From Pseudomonadota bacterium (GTDB lineage: Bacteria; Pseudomonadota; Gammaproteobacteria; Steroidobacterales; Steroidobacteraceae), in NCBI GenBank assembly GCA_021815905.1, contig JAKAZP010000004.1, positions 1-18,842 of the forward strand: 18,842 nucleotides of DNA, given 5' to 3'. The notes under the pieces are model-generated. The model ran no database searches, was not told the origin of the DNA, and saw only the letters and a program-made list of their open reading frames with translations. This document shows, in pieces, positions 5,947 through 17,557 of the stretch. The first letter of the stretch is position 1; each line of letters opens with the position of its first letter. The position numbers were made by a program, and so were the translations under genes.

Positions 5947-8502
5947 ATGCATGACACAGCGAAGTTCGACCGCCGAAGGCTCCGGGCGCGCTTCGGCATC
6001 CGCACCCACCTGGCGCTCGGCCTGACGGCGGTTGTGGCCGTCATCGTGACGGGCCACGTGCTCGCGGCCCGCACTACACGCGCCGCGGTCGAGGCTGTCA
6101 GCGCCATGCGCACGCGCGACGAGCCGCTCGCGCGAAGAGCCAGCAGGATCCTCGAGAAGCTGACCGACTTCGACCAGGCTCTGAGTGGCTCGCTGCGGTC
6201 CGGAGTGATCGACTCCGGCGCGGTCACCGCGGCCGGTGGCGCGCTCACGAGCGCGGTCAACCGCTACTTCGACGGCACACCGCGTCCGCTCGCCGACGCT
6301 TCGGCCGTGCGCGTGCGCGCGGCGCTCGCCGCGCACATCGCCGAGGCCCAGGGACTGCTCGCCGACTCGGCCGAGCGCGCTCGCTGGCGTGCCGAGCGTT
6401 GGCGGGTGCTCGATCGGGTGCACTTTCTGATCTCGACCGCCGGCGGCGCGGGCCTGGCGATCAACGGCGGTCAGGTCATTGCCCGCGCCTCGCTCTCGCA
6501 ACTCGAGGGCGCCATCGACGCGGTGCGCGAGGGCGACGGCTCGCCGGGCCTCATCGCCGCGCGCGAGCGCAGACTTCTCGAGGTGCTCCGAGCCCACGCC
6601 GCGGAGCTCGATCGTTCGCCCGGGGCGGGCTGGGTGCAGGTCGTGCGCTCGGATTTCGACCGGACGATCCGGCTGCGGCGGATGCTGGCGCGACTCGATG
6701 CCCGCGACGGCACCGAGCGCGAGGCGCTGCTGGCGCAGAGCAACAGCCTGACCACCGCCGTGCAGGATGAGCTGCTGGCGCCGACCCGACACGCGCTGCT
6801 CGCGGCGAGCCACCATGCCGCGGTCGCCGCCGAAGCGGCCGAGCATACGGTGACGCTGACCGGCACGGCGGTCCTCGGGGTCATGCTTCTGGTGTCGGTG
6901 CTGCTCGCCGTGAGCATCAGCCTGCCGGTGAGACGGCTGACGGCGGCGACCCGGTTGTTGGCGAGCGGCGATCGCGAAGCGCGGGCGCCCCGCGGCGGCT
7001 CCGCGGAGATCGACGAGCTCGCCGAGTCGTTCAACACCATGGCGGACCGCATCTCCCAGGCCGAGTCGGATCTGCGCGCGCACCAGGCGGAGCTCGAGAG
7101 CCACGTCGCCGAGCGCACGCGCCAGTTGCACCATCTGGCGCATCACGATCCGCTCACTCAACTCCCGAACCGGCGCCAGCTCGCGGCGCGTCTCGCAGGA
7201 GCGCTCGAGCGAGCGCAGTCGACGGGACGCCGGGTCGCGCTGCTGTTCATCGACATCGACAACTTCAAATCCGTCAACGACACGCTGGGCCACAGCTTCG
7301 GCGACCGGGTCCTGCAGGGCGTGGCCGAGCGGCTGCACCGGGCCGCGGGTGCGGGGAGCCTGATCGCGCGGCTCGGCGGAGACGAGTTCACCGTGCTGAT
7401 CGAGGACGTGCGCACGGTCGACGAGATCGAGCGGCGCGCCGCGGCGCTCATCGCCGCGCTGCAGCAGCCGCTCACCGTCGATGGCCGTCGGCTCTCGACG
7501 AGCGCGAGCATCGGCGGGAGCCTTTCTCCCGATCACGCGGCCGACCCGGAAGGGCTGCTGCGCGCGGCCGACGTCGCGTTGTTCCGGGCCAAGGAGATGG
7601 GCCGCAACCGCTTCGCGCTCTACCGCAGCGCGCTTTACGACGAGACCGCGCAGCGCTTCCGGCTCGAACAGGCGCTGCGACAGGCGGTCGAAGCCGGCGA
7701 CCTGCTGCTCATGTTCCAGCCGGAGGTGAACCTGAGCGGCGGCGGCGTGTGCGCGCTCGAGGCGCTGATGCGCTGGCGCAAGGCCGACGGGCGCATCGCC
7801 CCCGCCGCCGAATTCATCCACGTGGCGCAGAAGAGCGGCCTGGTGCACGAGCTCTCCGCCTGGGTGTTGCGCGCGGCGGCGCAGGCGGTGTCGGACTGGC
7901 GCGCGGCGGGATGGCAGGAGGCGCGGGTCGCGGTCAACGTGTCCCCGACTCAGCTGCTCGAAAGCGATTTCGTGGATCACATCGCCCGCACCCTCGCCGA
8001 CGCGGGACTGCCTCCCGGCGCGCTCGAGCTCGAGCTCACGGAAACCGTGCTGCAGACCGGCACCGCCACCATCGATTCGCTCCGGCGTCTGAAGGACCTG
8101 GGGGTGTCGATCGCGCTCGATGACTTCGGCATCGGCTACTCCTCGCTCACCTCCCTCGAGCAGCTGCCGATCCACCGGGTCAAGCTCGATCGGGTGCTCA
8201 TCGAGCGCGTGGACGCGAATCCCCGCTCCGCCGCCATCGTCCGCTCGATCGTGACGCTCTGCCACGGCCTGGGCCTGCAGGTCGTGGCGGAAGGAGTGGA
8301 ACGGCCTGCGCAGCTCGAATTCCTCTCGCACTGCGCGCCCATCGCGGTGCAGGGATACCTGCTCGCGCGGCCCGTGGAAGCGGCCGTCGCGCATCGGGAG
8401 GCGCAGGCGGCCGGCGTGCGTGCGCGCACGCTGCTCGAGGCCGTGCCGGCGGCGCCGCTGGTCCTCGTCGGCGGTCCCGCGGCGCGCAAGCGAGGCATCT
8501 GA
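5947..8502 (+). CDS. Membrane sensor with HAMP, GGDEF and EAL domains (cyclic-di-GMP turnover)
   Basis: This is an inner-membrane protein that makes and/or degrades cyclic di-GMP. From ATG 5947 it has 851 residues. TM1 lies at about 22-42, a largely helical periplasmic sensor region at about 43-301, and TM2 at about 302-326. A HAMP domain (327-380) and a short coiled coil lead to the GGDEF domain (DPLTQLPNRR at 401-410, intact GGDEF at 477-481). The EAL domain follows, with EAL at 605-607, NVSPTQL, ELTET, DDFGIGYSS (725-733), KLDR, VAEGVE and QGYLLARP, so the phosphodiesterase ligands look complete. The inhibitory RxxD I-site is absent; GAGS stands in its place. Upstream in-frame starts at 5881 (ATG) and 5842 (GTG) exist, and none has a strong Shine-Dalgarno. 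The sensor region is not recognised. The stop is 13 nt from the convergent yceH stop. Confidence 0.9.
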   Translation: MHDTAKFDRRRLRARFGIRTHLALGLTAVVAVIVTGHVLAARTTRAAVEAVSAMRTRDEPLARRASRILEKLTDFDQALSGSLRSGVIDSGAVTAAGGALTSAVNRYFDGTPRPLADASAVRVRAALAAHIAEAQGLLADSAERARWRAERWRVLDRVHFLISTAGGAGLAINGGQVIARASLSQLEGAIDAVREGDGSPGLIAARERRLLEVLRAHAAELDRSPGAGWVQVVRSDFDRTIRLRRMLARLDARDGTEREALLAQSNSLTTAVQDELLAPTRHALLAASHHAAVAAEAAEHTVTLTGTAVLGVMLLVSVLLAVSISLPVRRLTAATRLLASGDREARAPRGGSAEIDELAESFNTMADRISQAESDLRAHQAELESHVAERTRQLHHLAHHDPLTQLPNRRQLAARLAGALERAQSTGRRVALLFIDIDNFKSVNDTLGHSFGDRVLQGVAERLHRAAGAGSLIARLGGDEFTVLIEDVRTVDEIERRAAALIAALQQPLTVDGRRLSTSASIGGSLSPDHAADPEGLLRAADVALFRAKEMGRNRFALYRSALYDETAQRFRLEQALRQAVEAGDLLLMFQPEVNLSGGGVCALEALMRWRKADGRIAPAAEFIHVAQKSGLVHELSAWVLRAAAQAVSDWRAAGWQEARVAVNVSPTQLLESDFVDHIARTLADAGLPPGALELELTETVLQTGTATIDSLRRLKDLGVSIALDDFGIGYSSLTSLEQLPIHRVKLDRVLIERVDANPRSAAIVRSIVTLCHGLGLQVVAEGVERPAQLEFLSHCAPIAVQGYLLARPVEAAVAHREAQAAGVRARTLLEAVPAAPLVLVGGPAARKRGI

Positions 8503-8515
8503 CGCGGCCCGGCCC

Positions 8516-9196
8516 TCAGCCGCCGCCCGGGGAGCGCTCGGCGAGCCGCTGGCGCAGCTGCGCGAGCTCGGCGCGCACCGCACGCACTTCCTCCTCGAGC
8601 CGGGTCAGCCGCTCCTCCTGACGGGAAGCCGGAAACGACGTCTCGGGCGCGGAGCCGGACTCGAGCGGCTCTTGCGTTTCGGAGCCGTGCTGCGTGAACA
8701 GCTCGGTCCAGCGCGCCTCCCGCCGGCCGGGCTCGCGGGCCAGGCGCGCGGCGAGCGGGCCGTCCTCGCGTCCGGCGAGCCGCTCGAGCGCGGCCTCCGC
8801 CTGCGACACCTCCGCGAACCCCGCCATGCGGCTCGCACGCGAGCGCAACTCCCCCGGGGTCTGCGGGCCGCGCAGCAGCAGCTCGCACACGATGGCGAGC
8901 TCCTGCGCATCGAGCTTCAAGGTGCCGAACTCCGTGTTGCACAGACGATGTTGGTATTTCGGCACGCGGCTGCCGAAGCCCGCGCGCTCGAGCACCAGGT
9001 GCTTGCGCGCGAGATCCTCGAGCACCTGACGCACCGTCGCCTCCTCGAGATCCATCACCGGATCACGATTGCTCCTCTGATTGCAGGCGCTGACGAGCGC
9101 ATTGAGCGAGAGCGGATACTGGTCGGGAGTCGTGATCTGCTTCTCGATCAGGCTGCCGATGGCGCGCGCTTCGAGCGCGGTGAGCTCGATCTTCAT
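8516..9196 (-). CDS. yceH: YceH family protein (DUF480, UPF0502)
   Basis: This is a member of the YceH/DUF480 family, soluble proteins built of two winged-helix domains whose function is not settled. The product has 226 residues (E. coli about 215). The first winged helix covers about 1-90 (LTALEARAIGSLIEKQITTP, LNALVSACNQRSNRDPVMDL, PKYQHRL) and the second about 95-170 (QELAIVCELLLRGPQTPGEL). A charged C-terminal tail with a coiled coil (EERLTRLEEEVRAVRAELAQ) ends the protein, as usual in the family. ATG 9196 overlaps the TGA of the upstream glycerophosphodiesterase as ATGA, so the two are probably translated together. A TAGAAT box ends seven bases before the ATG and could give a separate start. 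The family call is firm. Confidence 0.92.
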   Translation of the reverse strand: MKIELTALEARAIGSLIEKQITTPDQYPLSLNALVSACNQRSNRDPVMDLEEATVRQVLEDLARKHLVLERAGFGSRVPKYQHRLCNTEFGTLKLDAQELAIVCELLLRGPQTPGELRSRASRMAGFAEVSQAEAALERLAGREDGPLAARLAREPGRREARWTELFTQHGSETQEPLESGSAPETSFPASRQEERLTRLEEEVRAVRAELAQLRQRLAERSPGGG

Positions 9197-10254
9197 GCGC
9201 GTGATTCTACTGTCTCGAGGAACGCATCGCGCGCGCGCACGCCGATATCGGGTTGATCGGTGAAGAACCCGTCGACGCCGGCGGCGAGGAAGGCGCGCAG
9301 CTCGCCCTCGAGATCGCCCCGCTCGGCCTCCCCGCCCCCTCCGGCGAGCGCCGGGGGCAGGAAGGCGTTCTCGGCGCGGAAAGTCCAGGGGTGCACCTGA
9401 AGTCCCTGCGCGTGGCAGCGCTCGATGAGACCGGTCGGCCGCCCGGGATCCCCGCCCGCTGCGGGTGCGATGACGAGCGATTTCGCCGGGCCGATCGCGC
9501 TCGCGTAGCTCGCGATCTCCTCGAGTCCGCGCTCGCTCGTGAGGTCCGCGTAGCCGCGCGGATCACCGCGGTGCGCGAGGTCGTAGGGCGCGCCCCGCGC
9601 CTCGATGAGCTGCACGAGCGGCAGACGCGTCATCGAGCGCATTGCCCTGAGGTTCCCGACCTCGAAGGACTGCAGGAACGCGTGCCCGTCGGGCCCTCGG
9701 TACCCGTGGCGCTCGAGCGCCTCGAGGAGTGCCTCCTCCATCGGCAGGCCGCAGCCTGCGAAATAACTCGGATGCTTGGTCTCGGGATACACGCCGATCG
9801 GCTCCGGCGGTTCGAGTCCGAGCTCGCGCGCGCGCGCCTGCCGCCGACGATCGCCCTCGCGGGCGAGCGTCAGGATCTCCTCGAGCGTCGGGATCTCCAG
9901 CGCGCCGTCGAGCCGCGCGTTACCCGGTCTGAGCCGCGGCACGCGCTCGCGCGCGCGCAGCGACTTGAGCTCCCCGAGCGTGAAATCCTCCGTGAACCAA
10001 CCTGTCACGGCGGCGCCGTCGATCACCTTCTCGACACGCCGCGACGCGAAGCGCGCGCACGCGGCGACGTCGGTGGTGCCACCGATCTCGTTCTCGTGGC
10101 GGGCGACGAGCACGCCGTCACGGGTCATGACCAGATCCGGCTCGATGTAATCGGCGCCCTGCTCGATCGCGAGGAAATACGATGCCAGCGTGTGCTCGGG
10201 CACGTAGCCGCTCGCGCCTCGATGGGCGATCACGATCGGTCGTCGGATGGGCAT
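9193..10254 (-). CDS. Glycerophosphodiester phosphodiesterase, GlpQ-like
   Basis: The enzyme hydrolyses glycerophosphodiesters (deacylated phospholipids) to glycerol-3-phosphate and an alcohol. The product has 353 residues with the TIM-barrel GDPD fold. HRGASG at 11-16 contains catalytic His11. Glu38 and Asp40 in EPDLVMTRDG, with Glu158 in YPETKHP, fit the metal ligands of E. coli GlpQ, and His53 in ARHE is the second catalytic His. Later motifs are FLQSFE (193-198), VHPWTFRAEN (287-296) and GVDGFFTDQPDIG (326-338). The length and the insert at about 220-275 fit GlpQ rather than the shorter UgpQ, yet there is no signal peptide, so it is predicted cytoplasmic. ATG 10254 is preferred; the GTG 10293 extension adds no signal sequence. 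It overlaps yceH by 4 nt and lies only 21 bp from the divergent glgB. Confidence 0.92.
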   Translation of the reverse strand: MPIRRPIVIAHRGASGYVPEHTLASYFLAIEQGADYIEPDLVMTRDGVLVARHENEIGGTTDVAACARFASRRVEKVIDGAAVTGWFTEDFTLGELKSLRARERVPRLRPGNARLDGALEIPTLEEILTLAREGDRRRQARARELGLEPPEPIGVYPETKHPSYFAGCGLPMEEALLEALERHGYRGPDGHAFLQSFEVGNLRAMRSMTRLPLVQLIEARGAPYDLAHRGDPRGYADLTSERGLEEIASYASAIGPAKSLVIAPAAGGDPGRPTGLIERCHAQGLQVHPWTFRAENAFLPPALAGGGGEAERGDLEGELRAFLAAGVDGFFTDQPDIGVRARDAFLETVESRA

Positions 10255-10260
10255 GGGAAT

Positions 10261-10269
10261 TGCTAGAAT
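10261..10269 (+). promoter_or_regulatory. Extended -10 promoter of glgB (TGCTAGAAT)
   Basis: TGC precedes TAGAAT (10264-10269), giving an extended -10 element (TGn plus a five-of-six hexamer). The usual start point, seven bases past the hexamer, is base 10276, the G of the glgB GTG codon. The -35 region (about 10241-10246, CGTCGG) is poor, which extended -10 promoters tolerate. An in-frame TAG (10264-10266) inside the box means glgB cannot begin further upstream. Confidence 0.5.
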
Positions 10270-10275
10270 CGCCGA

Positions 10276-12171
10276 GTGCTGCTCACTGAACACGACATCT
10301 ATCTATTTCGCGAAGGCACGCACGTGCGCGCCCACGAGAAGCTCGGGGCCCACCCGCTCGCGCGCGGGCCCGATCGGGAGCAGGGCACGCACTTCGCCGT
10401 CTGGGCGCCGAACGCCGCCTCGGTGTCGGTGGTCGGCGATTTCAACGGCTGGAATCCCGCGAGCCACGCTCTTGCGCCGCGACCGGACTCCTCGGGCATC
10501 TGGGAAGGCCTCGTACCGGGTGCGCACACGGGCTCGCTCTACAAGTATCACATAGTATCCCGCCACGCGGGCTACTCGGTCGACAAGAGCGATCCGTACG
10601 CCTTCTACTGCGAGACCCCGCCGCGCACCGCCTCGGTGGTCTGGGATCTCTCGTACGAATGGGGCGATGCGCAGTGGATGGGCTCGCGGGCGCGGGCCAA
10701 CTCGCTCGGTGCGCCGATGTCGATCTACGAGCTGCACCTCGGCTCGTTCCGGCGCGTTGCCGGGGAGCACAACCGCTGGCTGACCTATCGCGAGCTCGCC
10801 CACGCCGTCGGCGACTACGTCACGGAGATGGGGTTCACGCACGTCGAGCTGCTGCCGGTGATGGAGCATCCGTTCTATGGCTCCTGGGGCTACCAGGTCA
10901 CCGGGTACTTTGCCCCCACGGCGCGCTACGGCACCCCGCAGGACTTCATGTACTTCGTCGACCACCTGCATCGGAGGGGAATCGGGGTGATCCTCGACTG
11001 GGTGCCCTCGCACTTTCCCTCCGACGAGCACGGGCTCGCGTATTTCGACGGTACGCACCTCTACGAGCACGCCGACCCCCGCCAGGGCTTTCACCCCGAG
11101 TGGAACAGCTCGATCTTCAATTACGGGCGCGCCGAGGTGCGCAATTTCCTCGCGAGCAACGCCCTCTTCTGGCTCGAGACCTACCACATCGATGCATTGC
11201 GGGTCGATGCGGTGGCCTCGATGCTCTATCTCGACTACGGCCGCCGCGCGGGCGAGTGGATCCCGAACCGCTTCGGCGGCAACGAGAACCTCGATGCGGT
11301 CGAGTTCCTGAAGCAGCTGAACCTTGCGCTCTACCGGGACTACCCCGACACCCAGACCATCGCCGAGGAGTCCACCGCCTGGCCGATGGTCTCGCGCCCG
11401 ATCTATCTCGGCGGGCTCGGGTTCGGCCTGAAGTGGAACATGGGCTGGATGCACGACACGCTCAAGTATCTTCAAACCGATCCCGTGTTCCGCAAGTTCA
11501 GCCAGAATCAGCTCACCTTCAGCATCTGGTACGCCTTCAGCGAGAACTTCGTGCTGCCGCTGTCGCACGATGAGGTCGTGCACGGCAAAGGCTCGCTCAT
11601 CGGCAAGATGCCCGGAGACGAGTGGCGTCAGTTCGCTCAGCTTCGGCTGCTGTTCGGCTACATGTGGTCGCATCCGGGCAAGAAGCTGCTGTTCATGGGG
11701 GGCGAGTTCGGGCAGAAGCGCGAGTGGCAGCACGAGGAGAGCCTCGAGTGGCACGTGCTCGAGTATCCGCTGCATGCCGGCGCGCGGCGCTGGATGCAGG
11801 ACCTCAACCGCTTCTACCGCTCCACTCCGGCGCTCTGGGAGCTCGACTTCGACGCCGAGGGCTTTCAGTGGATCGACTGCAACAACGCCGATGAGAGCGT
11901 GCTCGTGTACCTGCGCAAGGGCCGCGAAGCGCACGAGCGGGCGCTCATCGCGTGCAACTTCACGCCGGTGCTGCGGGAGAACTACCGGATCGGCGTGCCC
12001 CGGGGCGGCTGGTGGCGAGAGCGGCTCAACAGCGACGCGACCGATTACGGCGGCAGCGGCAGCGGAAATTTCGGCGCGGTCGAGGCCGCGCCGCTGCCTT
12101 CGCACGGACACGGCCACTCCCTCACGCTGCGCCTGCCGCCCCTGTCCGTGGTGATGTTCACGCCCGAGTGA
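10276..12171 (+). CDS. glgB: 1,4-alpha-glucan branching enzyme (GlgB)
   Basis: GlgB (GH13_9) cuts alpha-1,4 chains and rejoins them through alpha-1,6 links, branching the glucan that GlgE builds. The product has 631 residues. The CBM48 module (about 25-110, [20 protein letters not shown]) is followed by the (beta/alpha)8 domain and a C-terminal beta domain. The extra N1 domain of E. coli GlgB (728 residues) is absent, as in many bacteria. Conserved sites are Asp311 (ALRVDAVAS, nucleophile), Glu364 (IAEEST, acid/base) and Asp432 ([10 protein letters not shown], transition-state stabiliser). GTG 10276 is the first possible start after an in-frame stop and gives the common [15 protein letters not shown] opening. 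No Shine-Dalgarno precedes it. It is the first gene of the alpha-glucan operon; glgE begins 22 nt after the stop. Confidence 0.95.
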   Translation: MLLTEHDIYLFREGTHVRAHEKLGAHPLARGPDREQGTHFAVWAPNAASVSVVGDFNGWNPASHALAPRPDSSGIWEGLVPGAHTGSLYKYHIVSRHAGYSVDKSDPYAFYCETPPRTASVVWDLSYEWGDAQWMGSRARANSLGAPMSIYELHLGSFRRVAGEHNRWLTYRELAHAVGDYVTEMGFTHVELLPVMEHPFYGSWGYQVTGYFAPTARYGTPQDFMYFVDHLHRRGIGVILDWVPSHFPSDEHGLAYFDGTHLYEHADPRQGFHPEWNSSIFNYGRAEVRNFLASNALFWLETYHIDALRVDAVASMLYLDYGRRAGEWIPNRFGGNENLDAVEFLKQLNLALYRDYPDTQTIAEESTAWPMVSRPIYLGGLGFGLKWNMGWMHDTLKYLQTDPVFRKFSQNQLTFSIWYAFSENFVLPLSHDEVVHGKGSLIGKMPGDEWRQFAQLRLLFGYMWSHPGKKLLFMGGEFGQKREWQHEESLEWHVLEYPLHAGARRWMQDLNRFYRSTPALWELDFDAEGFQWIDCNNADESVLVYLRKGREAHERALIACNFTPVLRENYRIGVPRGGWWRERLNSDATDYGGSGSGNFGAVEAAPLPSHGHGHSLTLRLPPLSVVMFTPE

Positions 12172-12193
12172 GCGGGGAAGGCGACCGCAGTCG

Positions 12194-14170
12194 ATGACCC
12201 AGGCGCGCGTCGTCATCGAGTGCATCACTCCCCGGGTCGACTGCGGGCGCTTCCCCGCGAAGCGCACGCAGGGGGACAGCGTCGCCGTCGAGGCGGACGT
12301 GCTCACCGACGGTCACGACGCCGTCGCCGCATCGCTCCTCTACCGTCACGAGAGCGAGAGCGAATGGCATCGCGCCCCGATGTCGCTGCTCGGCAGTGAC
12401 CGCTGGCGGGGTGAGTTCACGGTACCGGCGCTCGGCCGGTACTTCTTCACGGTCGAGGGTTGGGTCGATCACCTCGAGAGCTGGCGCCGCGGACTTGCCA
12501 AGAAGTGCGAGGCCCGGCAGGACGCCGAGATCGACCTCAAGCAGGGCGCCGCGCTCGTGCGCGCGCACGCCGGCCGGTTGGGCGGTACCGGGGGCCGGCG
12601 CCTCGCCGAATGGGCCAACGCGCTCGAGGATCCCGTGCGCGAGCGCGCCGAGCGCCTGGTGCTCGCCCAGAGCGAGGCGCTGCACGAGCTCGCGCGCCGC
12701 AACCCCGACCCCGCAATCCTGCTGCGCCACGAGCCGGCGCTCGCGATCGAGGTGGACCGCGAGCGGGCGCGGTTCGGGAGCTGGTACGAGATGTTTCCGC
12801 GCTCGGCGGCCAGCCGGCCGGGAGAGCACGGGCGGTTCGCCGATCTCGAGCGGCTGCTGCCGTACGTCGCCTCCATGGGATTCGACGTGCTGTACCTGCC
12901 GCCGATCCACCCGATCGGCCGCACCGAGCGCAAGGGCGCCAACAACCGCGGCGGCGCCGGTCCCGGGGAGCCCGGAAGTCCGTGGGCGATCGGCGGCGCC
13001 GAAGGCGGACACAAGGACGTGCACCCCGAGCTCGGCACTCTCGATGACTTCCGACGCCTGCTCGCGCGCGCCGGAGAGCTCGGCATCGAGATCGCGCTCG
13101 ACATCGCCTTCCAGTGCGCCCCGGACCACCCCTACGTGCGCGAGCACCCGCAGTGGTTTCTGCGCCGGCCCGACGGCTCGGTCCAGTACGCCGAAAACCC
13201 GCCGAAGAAGTACCAGGACATCTATCCCTTCTGGTTCGAGACCGACGACTGGCGCTCGCTCTGGACCGAGCTCAGGAGCGTGTTCGAGTTCTGGATCGGG
13301 CAGGGAGTGCGCATCTTCCGCGTGGACAATCCCCACACCAAGCCGTTCGCGTTCTGGGAGTGGGTCATCGGCGAGATCCGCCGCGCGCGACCGGATGTGA
13401 TCTTTCTCGCCGAGGCGTTCACCCGGCCGAAGGTGATGTACCGCCTGGCCAAGCTCGGGTTCACCCAGTCGTACAACTACTTTCCCTGGCGCAACGGCAA
13501 GCGCGAGATCATCGAGTACTTCACCGAGCTCACCCGGGCGCCGCTCGCCGAGTTCTTCCGGTCGAACCTCTGGCCCAACACTCCGGACATCCTCACGGAG
13601 TACCTGCAGTTCGGCGGTCGGCCCGGGTTCATGATCCGCCTGGTGCTCGCCGCCACGCTCGGCGCGAGCTACGGGATCTACGGCCCCGCCTTCGAGCTCG
13701 CCGTGGCGCAGCCGCGCGAGAGCGGCTCGGAGGAGTATCTCGATTCGGAGAAGTATCAGCTGCGCTTCTGGCAGCGCGAGGACCCCGGCAGCCTCAGGGA
13801 TCTGATCGCCCGCGTCAACCGCATCCGGCGCGAGAGCCCCGCGCTGCAGAGCGATCGGAGCCTGAGATTCCACGACATCGACAACGAGGCGCTGCTCGCC
13901 TACAGCAAGACGAGCGGCGGCGACGCCGTGCTGATCGTCGTCAACGTCGATCCGCACCATCGGCAATCGGGCTGGGTGCGGCTGGATCTCGCCGCCCTCG
14001 GTCTGCCTCACGACACTCCTTATCAGATGGAGGATGCGCTCTCGGGGGCGAGATTCCTCTGGCGCGGCGCGCGCAACCACGTCGCGCTCGATCCCGCGAC
14101 CGCGCCCGGGCACATCTTCAGGATCCGCCGCCGGGCGCGCACCGAGCGGGATTTCGACTACTTCATGTAA
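12194..14170 (+). CDS. glgE: Alpha-1,4-glucan:maltose-1-phosphate maltosyltransferase (GlgE)
   Basis: GlgE (GH13_3) extends alpha-1,4-glucan by two glucose units using maltose-1-phosphate. The product has 658 residues, normal for the family. An N-terminal Ig-like domain (about 5-115) is followed by a helical insert (115-180) and the catalytic barrel, beginning FGSWYEMFPRS at 194-204. The GlgE-specific RVDNPHTKPFAFWEW (376-390) holds the nucleophile Asp378. Glu407 in FLAEAFTRPK is the acid/base. Both are offset by 16 from Asp394 and Glu423 of Streptomyces coelicolor GlgE. QSYNYFPWRNGK (425-436) and NTPDIL (462-467) also match the family. ATG 12194 follows glgB by 22 nt, with GGGGAAGG somewhat far upstream. 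The substrate comes from the maltokinase encoded by the next gene. Confidence 0.96.
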   Translation: MTQARVVIECITPRVDCGRFPAKRTQGDSVAVEADVLTDGHDAVAASLLYRHESESEWHRAPMSLLGSDRWRGEFTVPALGRYFFTVEGWVDHLESWRRGLAKKCEARQDAEIDLKQGAALVRAHAGRLGGTGGRRLAEWANALEDPVRERAERLVLAQSEALHELARRNPDPAILLRHEPALAIEVDRERARFGSWYEMFPRSAASRPGEHGRFADLERLLPYVASMGFDVLYLPPIHPIGRTERKGANNRGGAGPGEPGSPWAIGGAEGGHKDVHPELGTLDDFRRLLARAGELGIEIALDIAFQCAPDHPYVREHPQWFLRRPDGSVQYAENPPKKYQDIYPFWFETDDWRSLWTELRSVFEFWIGQGVRIFRVDNPHTKPFAFWEWVIGEIRRARPDVIFLAEAFTRPKVMYRLAKLGFTQSYNYFPWRNGKREIIEYFTELTRAPLAEFFRSNLWPNTPDILTEYLQFGGRPGFMIRLVLAATLGASYGIYGPAFELAVAQPRESGSEEYLDSEKYQLRFWQREDPGSLRDLIARVNRIRRESPALQSDRSLRFHDIDNEALLAYSKTSGGDAVLIVVNVDPHHRQSGWVRLDLAALGLPHDTPYQMEDALSGARFLWRGARNHVALDPATAPGHIFRIRRRARTERDFDYFM

Positions 14171-14197
14171 GGGCTGCCGACGCGGGGGAACCGGGGG

Positions 14198-17497
<3,300 letters not shown>

Positions 17498-17557
17498 CCG
17501 AGGAGCCGCTCCCTGGAAGATTCACCGAAGACCCGCCGCGCCTCGTCCGCGGTTGAG

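Noticed and set aside
8503..8515. A bidirectional terminator between the convergent GGDEF-EAL and yceH genes
   Set aside because: Only a five-base GCGGC/GCCGC pairing is visible in and around the 13-nt gap, with no T-run on either side.
5938..8583. An 881-codon minus-strand frame opposite the GGDEF-EAL gene
   Set aside because: The plus strand carries complete GGDEF and EAL motifs. The antisense product is Arg/Ala-rich and looks like a shadow.
10255..10293. An extended start (GTG 10293) for the glycerophosphodiesterase
   Set aside because: The added residues give no signal peptide and would overlap the glgB start. ATG 10254 leads straight into the first beta strand (RPIVIAHRG).
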